Assembly (NCBI GenBank): GCA_038503075.1
Contig: JBCAML010000001.1
Span: forward strand, 2,418,001 to 2,482,000
DNA length: 64,000 bases
DNA from: Gyromitra esculenta
Taxonomy: Eukaryota > Ascomycota > Pezizomycetes > Pezizales > Discinaceae
Reading direction: 5' to 3'
Under the pieces are notes generated by a model that was not told the DNA's origin, did no database searches, and worked only from the letters and a program-made list of their open reading frames with translations. The first letter of the stretch is position 1. Every line of letters starts with the position of its first letter. The translations under genes and the position numbers were made by a program. This document shows, in pieces, positions 56,263 to 64,000 of this stretch.

Positions 56263-59200
56263 GGTTTTTAATTTGCTATTTTGCTATTGTTTTTTGTTTA
56301 ACCCGTGGGGTGAAGGAGGTGGGAAGTGGGAAAGTAAGATGGAGGGAAAAGGCGGTCTTTAGAGCAGGTAATGGTTGAGGGCTGTTGTATTGAAGGAGGT
56401 TGTTTGCTTCGTGGAGAAGATGGGAGAATAATTGACATCGTGGGTGAGGTGTTGGATCCCGTGGAAAAATACTGTGGCTGCCGTTGCGGATAGACCGTTG
56501 CAGATAGTCACAGATACTATTTATTTTATTTATTTTTCCTGTTCACGAGGAGTTAAGTTTTTTTTTAGGGGAAAGCTATCATTGCTTTTCTAGAAGATGG
56601 GAATTATTTTTTTTGTATCACAATCTGTAGTAATTGGTGGTAAACAAAATATGTGTCACGCGAGCTGAGAAGGAAAACGATCCCATTAGTTGATTGCGGT
56701 TCGAGCGCTCACTCGCCTTACTCTTACTGGTACAACTAGGGATTTTATCGCTAATCTCCCTATACACGAGATATAGATATAGCAAATCTGGTCTTACGGG
56801 ACTAAAGTGCTGTTATATATGCAGCAAACATTGTGAAAGTCTGGGCTGCATGGTTTCCTGCAGATAGCGTCTAGCCCCCGGCGAAGGGAGACAACATTAC
56901 GCACATGCTGCTTGCTGGGTCGAGGCGGGTCTCTGAAATAGCACGAGGCTAGTTGTACTTATGTTGAATTGATAACTATTGTTTGTTTGTGGTTTGCCAG
57001 GAACGTCGGACTGATTTCATGGGGCTTTATATGCTTGGGCATCAGGATGAGATATTGTACCTCTACCAGGGATTCAAAACCGGTGGAGAGTTGTGTCACT
57101 ATGAAACCAGACTGTCACTTACTATGGGGGTGTGAGGTATTTCTTTTCAAATTTCATAATCACTCTTCGTCACTCGGCTTTAGATTTCTTCAAGTGGCAC
57201 CAAATAAATGTAGGGTATTCTAGAATCCTCTTGATAGAAATACAGCCGCGTGGTATATGCTTACCAGAGGTGGAGTACCCACGTATCTGTGATGAATAAA
57301 CTTTAGTGAGAAGCACAGTTGGCTTGAAATTTTTCATTTCCCATATTTGCTATGACAATGCAGTTGAGTTGGCAATCAGCGCACAAGGCTGAGATCATTC
57401 AAAATCATATCGTCAAATCTTGTTAGTTTCACCTTTTAGTCTCTGACTGGGATGCAACGAGTTCACAGCGACGGGGGTGGATTAATAGGTTTTCCATCAG
57501 CCCGTATCACGGAGATTGTGTGGAGTGGTTCTACGGACCCAACTCGGTCGGAAATCCCGTTGATTTCGAATCGGGGTGCGTCAGTATCTTCAGGTGGCTT
57601 GTTTCATCAAAAGCCATAATACTCATCATATCGAATTTTGGTAGCTAGCGCTGACCGTCAACTTGTCATCCACGCGATGACGACCATTTATTGATAGGGT
57701 GGTTTCTGCGCGGTAAATCGAATTGGATATTAGAACTGGCACGCGCGCCCTAGTGGGGCCAAACCGTCGGTGTCCGCCTCAAGTTGCCACTCGCTCCGAG
57801 GCCTGGATCTTCAGGACCTTTCGAGAATGTTTACGGAAGCACAACCTTGAGGAAATCAAGAACAATAAATTGTTGCCGCATCATTGCGTTTGCTAGGGCT
57901 GAGTGTTGAAGCCAATCGTGGGTTTTGAGAACAGGCGCTTGATCGCACGAGTGCTGTTCCATGATTTTGCCTGATGCAAATTCAAGGCACGGAATCTAAA
58001 AAGTTGACGACAATATTTTGAAACCGGAGGTTTTCAAAACTATTGCCGTTCCAGAAGTATCTGATATACGTCTATAGAGCGCTTATGAGGCTTTTTGTTT
58101 GTTTTTCTGTTGTTTTTTATTTTCCGTCGCCGTGTCAGAGAAGGCCAGGGAGATTATTTCGAGCCTCAACGGTCGCCAAGCACGTCTTGCGTAACGTTAC
58201 AGGTTAAAATTAGGACACGAGACAAAAAAAGCAATCCGGAGATTAGCACTGGCCAACATAACCAATCACTGCGTGCTGAAGCGAGCCATGTTTACCCCTG
58301 TTTGATCCACAGGCGATTGAGGCGAGAAGTAGAGCCATGGTAAACAGTGACACATCAGGCTACTTCTTCCATCACGATGTATCATATCGGCTAGAATAGT
58401 GCTGTAAGGTACTTCTATCCGCGATTTCACCCTACCCTAACTTGGGGCACAGCGCTTCAATCTCGCCAATAACCAGCAGCGTGCAGCTGAAATCTTCGAA
58501 ACCTGGGATGATGGCTGTCCAATCACCAAAATAGGTTTCACCCCACAATATACCTGATTATAGGTTACTGCAAGCAAATGACGCGCTGCCGGCAAGACTA
58601 TGGGAAACATCAACAAAGGGGGCTGGCTGGTGCGTAGGGCGATATATAAGATTGAACTTCATCTCTTTCTGTATTTTGTTCAGCAGCAAGAGGCAATTAA
58701 TTTCCCACGTCCTTCGTTCTATCTCCCCACACCCTCTCCACCCCACCCTCCCTTTTACGACGTTCTTTCAGCTGAAGGTGTAATACTGTTATTTCCTTTT
58801 CCGTTGTTAATTATTTTCTTTTCTATTGATTGGCCAACGAGTTTTTTATTTCTTTCTCTTCAACTTGTCTCTAGCCTTATATATTCCTTTCGTTATCCCT
58901 CCTTCGATTGGTTTGGATTATCGTGCCCGGCTGCGCGTTCTATACTTTCTTTAATCGCTTTTTATTTTATTTTTACAATTACGGTTTCATTAATCGATCG
59001 ACAATCCGATATACCACAACGTTAACACTATCGATTACCATATACAGCTATTCAGCATATTTTCTTCTCTAGTCCTTTATTTTCTTTTCTCGGAATTCAG
59101 TGTTTTCCTTCGATTCGAATATTTCTTGCTAGTCTCAAACTTAGCTTTATTTTTTATTTTTATTTATTTCTATTAAAAGTCAATCCTTGAGAGCGATATA

Positions 59201-59274
59201 TCAATCGTCCCCTCAAACTATCATTACAGAAAGTTCCCTTTTTTTTTTTAATATACCTCAACAAATCGATAATA
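56263..59274. other. Intergenic, 3 kb, no recognised gene
   Basis: Neither strand shows a recognisable protein, tRNA or snRNA. Open frames are short and featureless. Bases 58660-59270 are T/CT-rich and probably form a long promoter and leader of the next gene. Confidence 0.45.
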
Positions 59275-59964
59275 ATGCATCAATCGACATTGAACGACGC
59301 TGCTCTTGCCCTTTCCAGGATCCTCTCCTTCTATAAAATCAAGCACGGCTATTTCGGTGGCTGGTCGGTCCTCGCCACAGGCGCCGCCTACCGCGAATCG
59401 AAAGATCTCGATGTCCTCGTCGCCGCCTCGAAATCTACTATCCTCTCCGTACTCTCCCAGAAACGTGGGTGGCTGGAAATCCCTCAATGCCGCGAAGACT
59501 ATGTTGCTTTCTTCTGGAACGACTCCGAGTTCGATCCCGAAGGCAGCCGGGGCATGGTCTTGGTCGAGATGTTTTTCGGCCAACACTGTGATCGGTTTCC
59601 GATGGTGAAGAACCAGGTCCTTAGTGGGCCTAGGATGGGAATTTCATACGTCCCTATCCTTTCCGAGGAGTTCCTGTTTAGAGGGAAGCTCAATGCTTGC
59701 GCTTCCAGGACCAAGAGCAGCGATGCGGCAGATGTGGACTACCTTGTGAAGAACTATGGGAAGGAGCTGAAGATTGCAGCAAAGAGCATGGATAAAAAGA
59801 CCGTCGGTCTAGCAATTAGGAGACATCCGGAACTGAGGAAGGTTCTGGGAGATCTCGGTGTAAGGACGAGGGGTGCAGTGTGGGGTGTTCGGAAGGCACG
59901 ACTAGATGGGCAGGTTCGGCCCCAGATGTGGGATGTGCAGAGGGGGCTTGGGATCTCGGTTTAG
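59275..59964 (+). CDS. Nucleotidyltransferase-fold protein
   Basis: A single exon of 229 residues. The segment YFGGWSVLATGAAYRESKDL followed by DVLV has the nucleotidyltransferase signature: a GG (28-29) followed by DxD (D44, D46) at the right distance. The later helix region (SDAADVDYLVKNYGKELKIA) fits minimal NTase proteins found as uncharacterised genes in many fungi. The start is the first ATG, after a CT/T-rich leader. Whether it transfers nucleotides is unknown. Confidence 0.7.
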   Translation: MHQSTLNDAALALSRILSFYKIKHGYFGGWSVLATGAAYRESKDLDVLVAASKSTILSVLSQKRGWLEIPQCREDYVAFFWNDSEFDPEGSRGMVLVEMFFGQHCDRFPMVKNQVLSGPRMGISYVPILSEEFLFRGKLNACASRTKSSDAADVDYLVKNYGKELKIAAKSMDKKTVGLAIRRHPELRKVLGDLGVRTRGAVWGVRKARLDGQVRPQMWDVQRGLGISV

Positions 59965-60550
59965 AACTTTGCTTTGTAGCTGTACTGTACTTCAATTGGG
60001 GAGGATAATGGCAGGCGCACAAAAAGTGCGTTGAACGAACGTGAATGATATTGGTACGGAAAAGGTTGCATTTTATAGGACGGTATAGGGCATTTGTTTT
60101 TTAGCGCTGCATTCTGGATATCTTTCATTTGTATTTGGTGGTTGGTCGGAGTTTTATTAGTGATTGTTAATTGAAGTCACGTCGTCACAGTCAGTTACAT
60201 GTACCTTTTGTCACTCAAGCTCCTTGTCGCTCAACCAGTGAGCATCACCCAGAACTCTCATGATCAACCATGAGTGAAGATAACACCTCGCCTGACCGGT
60301 GCCCGCAATCAATTCATTATATTAACCTGTGGCATTCTAGATAAACGCGCTCTAACGTCGGCTATCTGAAACAACAAACGCCCAAGATCCCTGCTCGGAT
60401 CAAAAATGGAGTGGAGGTTGAAGCTCAGCTCCCCGCCTCCGCGCCAGCACCCCCCTCTTCGAGGACCTTATACGTCGACAAGCTGCCCTCGCTCGTCTGC
60501 CAACCTGAAGTTCACTTCATCTCGGCTGTATCATAACCCTTGCAAACACC
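59965..60550. other. Intergenic between NTase and phosphoesterase genes
   Basis: Short AT-rich flank with one TACATGTA (60196), then a C-rich leader before the next start. An overlapping open frame from 60406 lacks family features. Confidence 0.35.
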
Positions 60551-61480
60551 ATGGTCCGTCGCCTCACACTCTCCTCTATCCCCAGGGCACTCAGCGATCG
60601 GATATTTTCACCAACCTTCTTCGCAACATCACCAAAGCTTCCCCCAGCCGTAACCGGCCCCAAAACATGCTTCCAGGTGATGTCCGACCTTCACCTCGAG
60701 TTTTCTGCTCCCAGCGAAAGCAACCCTGACCAATATCTCCACTTTGAGATCCCACAGAAAGCACCATACCTGATACTAGCAGGCGACATAGGTCTCCTAG
60801 TCCCACACTACACCCGCTATCTTGCGTTCCTCCGCCGCCAAACCGAAACCTTCGAGCACGTCTTCCTTGTGCTTGGTAACCACGAGTTTTACAGGACTTC
60901 CAGGCCCGAGGGGCTCCTCGCTGCCGAAAAGATGCAGGAGGAATTGCAGGGGCGATTAACCGTGCTAAATCGGAAACGGGTGGACCTTGCTGGCGGTGTG
61001 ACAATCCTGGGCGCCACACTGCACTCGATGATCTTGAAAGACAATAGAAATCAGATCGAGCGGTGTGTAAGCGATTTCCGGGTCATTGAGGACTGGACTG
61101 TCAACGACCACAACAGAGAGCACGAGCTCGACAGGGAATGGCTGGAAAAAGAGCTCGCTGCGATTGACGCGGAGGAAGCAACGGGGGCGGAAAAGAGGGT
61201 GGTGATCGTAACACACCACGCTCCGAGTTTCTCGGGAACAAGTGCACCGGAACACGAGGGTTCTGCAGTAGCTTCCGCATTCTGCACAGAGTTGTTGAAG
61301 GGTTTAGAGAAACGCTGGCGGGGAGCGGAATTGGTCCGGTTATGGGTGTTTGGGCACACGCATTTTTCGGCAGATTTTTCGACGAGACGGGGTATTAGGG
61401 TCGTTGCGAACCAGAAGGGGTATTTTAACGATAAGGTCTCGTTGGATAAATTTGATGTGGAAATGGTTGTAGCAGTTTAG
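60551..61480 (+). CDS. Calcineurin-like metallophosphoesterase
   Basis: A single exon of 309 residues. All five metallophosphoesterase blocks are in order: SDLHLEF (about 44-50), AGDIGL (77-82), GNHEFYR (108-114), VTHHAPSF (218-225) and FGHTHFSAD (266-274). These bind a dinuclear metal centre and cleave phosphoesters. The N-terminal 40 residues are Ser/Thr/Arg-rich and could target an organelle, but this is uncertain. The substrate is unknown. Confidence 0.87.
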   Translation: MVRRLTLSSIPRALSDRIFSPTFFATSPKLPPAVTGPKTCFQVMSDLHLEFSAPSESNPDQYLHFEIPQKAPYLILAGDIGLLVPHYTRYLAFLRRQTETFEHVFLVLGNHEFYRTSRPEGLLAAEKMQEELQGRLTVLNRKRVDLAGGVTILGATLHSMILKDNRNQIERCVSDFRVIEDWTVNDHNREHELDREWLEKELAAIDAEEATGAEKRVVIVTHHAPSFSGTSAPEHEGSAVASAFCTELLKGLEKRWRGAELVRLWVFGHTHFSADFSTRRGIRVVANQKGYFNDKVSLDKFDVEMVVAV

Positions 61481-63623
61481 GAAAGTAGGTTTTTTTTTTA
61501 GAGAAACATTTTTTCTAGCTTTGGAGATGATAGAGAGGATGATGGGCTGGGACGAAATCATAAATAAGTGAAATCGTTCGCAGTCTTTGAGTCGTTTCTC
61601 TTAAATTCCCCGAAGGTGGTGCTGGTATTCCCTACCAGACAGCCGAAGGCAGCTCCGGACTGACTGATACAAGTTCACGTCTCGAAGCTATAGTGGGTTA
61701 TATTATGGCTGCTGCAAGAAACATAAAACGCCCCTAGAAATGGGATTAGCCCTATTACTAGACATACACTAATAAAGGATGTATCCTACTAAATACCAAT
61801 TTTTATTGCGCGCGATTGTACCTGGTTATCAGCATCCAACTTCCGAGTTAAGGTCGGAGAGCGAAGAAGACAATTTACTATAGAAATAAAGCACAGATGG
61901 AACATGAAACCAGATTTACCCTTTGAATTCCCCAATAGTATAAAGAGGGAGACCTACCCAGAGTTTCCGACAGGCTTCTTAGGAGTAAACAAAGTCACGC
62001 AACGTTCAGCTTAAAATTTGTAATTTATAACGGTAGGAGACAGGCGGAGAAGGAAAGAGGAAAGAGGGTCAGTGGCAGGATTACACCCAGATTCTGGTTA
62101 GAAATCAAGCCTGTGCCTCTCATACGCAGCACATACTCGAAGGGGCCAGCCTGCCAGTGATAGCAATGAGTCCGTAGCCGATGAAGAACTTCAACAAATC
62201 ATGTACATCTATATCCGAAAACACGATGATCCAAGCACTTACTCGTGTTTTTAAAACGGGCCGCTTCTGCTTCTCATCCAATACTGTACGGTTTTGTAGG
62301 CACGCCGCACGCAGTCCCAGTCTATTCTAAAAACGGCAATTAAATACGGATATATGACGTTGGGCACTCCTTGTTCTACAAAGCAGAAGAGCAGGAACTT
62401 TTCCACTCAACGATCAAGACGTGAGGTGCGATTTCATCCCTGATATGAATGTGCCGAATCCACTCAGCGATGGTGGTTACGTACAAACAAGCCTAATCCG
62501 GGAGAGTGCAGACTAGTTAGTGTTCCATTTTGGCCTAACTAAACCCAGCGCTGTGCATGACCCTCTTGAGGGTGCAAACAATCAAATGGAGCCCATAATC
62601 GATGCCTAAAAATGAACTTTTCGCGGCACAATAAACAAACCCCCATCTACCGATTTAATAACAGTAATATATCACACATTGGTTGCAAATCGAAGTATCA
62701 AAATCTTTCCCACATCTCATTCGGGGAATGAGCACAAAAACATGTTTTCCGGTTAGGAATTCGAGACCATGGCTGATTAAAAAGAAGTGCATTTCCTTTA
62801 AATATGTTGATCAGAACCTTAGTCTAATTGGGGGGGGCTAGGAAGATAATAAATATGGTTAGGAGGGAGGTGGGAGTGAGAATGAAGAAGGCAGATAATA
62901 ATTCCGGAAAAATAAGTTAACTAATATTCTACTTACGGCCATATAATCAGCCAAGATATATTATTAAACTGAAAGTGTATTACCCTCTATTTTTAGTAAC
63001 ATAAAACACTAGATGCTCAAAACCCAAAAGTACCGCCAAAATCAGAACGTGAGTTCTGTGAGGGGGAATTGGTTCGGTCAAGAGATACAAACTTGATGGA
63101 GATAAAATTTCAAGGTACTTCGGGCGTGAGAAAACCATAGATCTTGAACTTCATGTTAATCAATACTAATTAGATTTACAAATATAAAAAGTAATCATCT
63201 TGTGTCCTGGTGGATAAACATCTTCACGTAAGGGTAGGTTTCGGTCTTAGGGCACGAGGACTCGACTTCAAATATACGTATCTATCATCTTTCTGTTAGA
63301 TTACCTAGCAGATAACGTTCATGTGTGCGGAAACCTTACAAGAGTGAATTGAGACGAAAGGTGGAATATAAGCCTAGATTTCGTAGAACCTAATCACTGA
63401 GAGTGAACCAAATACATTTACGAGCAGGGCTGAAACTCTGAAGCTGCATTGAGTGCAATGGTAGCAAGGAGACGACTATCAGTGTCGACCACAGGCTATC
63501 ACTCGCCTTTGTCACGTGTGCTATATGCAAGTTCCAAGTGCCTCGCACAGCCGCTAGAACCCACCCGCCCTGAAAATTTCAGCAACCTCCTTTTTTCCAC
63601 CAGCAGCTATTTCACCGCAATCA
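61481..63623. other. Intergenic, 2.1 kb
   Basis: AT-rich with no recognised gene, tRNA or strong inverted repeat. A TCACGTG site lies near 63511, in the presumed promoter of the next gene. Confidence 0.4.
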
Positions 63624-64000
63624 ATGTCTTCCTCGGTGCCCAAAATTGCGCCTCCTACGAAAAACGCCACAATCAGTGCGATACCTCTGACGCCTGCTAC
63701 TTTTGCCCCTTTCGGTAGCGTGATCCAGCGTCCCCCGGTCACGAACAGCGCAGGGACAATCGTCAACCAAGGTACCGCTCAAAAGCACCTTAAAGTTTCC
63801 CCCTTCACCTCCGCCGCATGTCCAAGTGGTGTCCCGGCGAGCTTCAACATCAATATTTTCGTTTGTGCTCCCCGTGAATTATCGGGAGAGCACAAGAACG
63901 TATTCCAATGCAAGATCCTTGAGCGCCACCCATACACTTCTCAATCCTTCATCCCGCTTGCACTCGATCCTGATCCGGAGAACAAAACATCTTCTCGTTT
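63624..64000 (+). CDS. DAL3: Ureidoglycolate lyase, N-terminal part (cut by window end)
   Basis: This enzyme splits ureidoglycolate to glyoxylate and urea in allantoin breakdown, a nitrogen-scavenging path. The frame from ATG 63624 stays open to base 64000 (about 125 residues). It reads PLTPATFAPFGSVIQRPP, then TIVNQGTAQKHLKVSPF, INIFVCAPRELSG and KILERHPYTSQSFIPLALD, which are conserved blocks of the family. The ATG follows a short pyrimidine-rich stretch. In fungi the pathway is typically nitrogen-catabolite repressed; no regulator site was proven here. Confidence 0.88.
   Translation, partial: MSSSVPKIAPPTKNATISAIPLTPATFAPFGSVIQRPPVTNSAGTIVNQGTAQKHLKVSPFTSAACPSGVPASFNINIFVCAPRELSGEHKNVFQCKILERHPYTSQSFIPLALDPDPENKTSSR

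Overview
The window looks like nuclear DNA of a filamentous ascomycete (Pezizomycotina). The protein families are fungal in type, most genes carry 45-95 bp introns with GTRNGT-like donors and CTAAC-like branch points, and the promoters are CT-rich. A Pezizomycete is my best guess from the gene set and the AT-rich intergenic DNA, but I cannot prove it. There is no operon-like organisation. Most genes are ordinary housekeeping genes separated by 0.3-3.4 kb of AT-rich, repeat-bearing DNA.

Layout. 1-928 (-): 5' part of VTS1. 5747-6169 (-): ribosomal protein eL29, four small exons. 7110-8177 (-): peroxisomal adenine nucleotide carrier. 11077-13053 (-): 5-aminolevulinate synthase. About 15711-15983 (+): a U2 spliceosomal RNA gene that appears to carry its own 85-bp mRNA-type intron. 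16956-20659 (-): valyl-tRNA synthetase, eight exons. 21984-23466 (-): organellar-type asparaginyl-tRNA synthetase, whose proposed start overlaps the stop of a P-loop kinase gene (23460-24147, -). 27515-29030 (-): polynucleotide kinase 3'-phosphatase, eight exons. 30722-32759 (+): an ATP-grasp ligase. 34134-36943 (+): ankyrin repeats followed by a CorA-like transporter, possibly one gene. 37541-39073 (-): an NCBP3-like cap-binding protein. 39810-40496 (-): a doubtful Myb-like gene in an AT-rich island. 41079-42442 (+): LisH/WD40 protein. 42601-42690 (-): tRNA-Phe(GAA) with an intron. 43510-45900 (+): a large disordered protein. 46680-47243 (+): SET-domain protein, with a decayed tandem copy at 47761-48314. 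49515-49724 (+): a putative lipid-anchored microprotein. 50131-50821 (-): NatB catalytic subunit. 51774-52950 (+): unknown coiled-coil protein. 53648-55127 (+): Qri7-type t6A enzyme. 55416-56262 (-): Myb/SANT-like protein. 59275-59964 (+): nucleotidyltransferase-fold protein. 60551-61480 (+): metallophosphoesterase. 63624-64000 (+): ureidoglycolate lyase, cut by the window end.

How the genes relate. Several act in RNA handling and translation (U2, NCBP3, VTS1, eL29, two aminoacyl-tRNA synthetases, tRNA-Phe, Qri7, NatB), but nothing suggests a physical pathway cluster. The intergenic DNA is the more unusual part. It holds two fold-back elements with matching TA-flanked ends, a third imperfect fold-back, a three-copy short inverted-repeat element, a 20-bp perfect palindrome and about fifteen copies of the palindrome TACATGTA. 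The strongest candidate for something little described is the intron-interrupted U2 RNA gene. It sits in a genome where several introns use the unusual donor GTCCGT or GTCTGT.

Splice junctions were read by eye from reading-frame continuity and family similarity. I ran no alignment, search or folding program.
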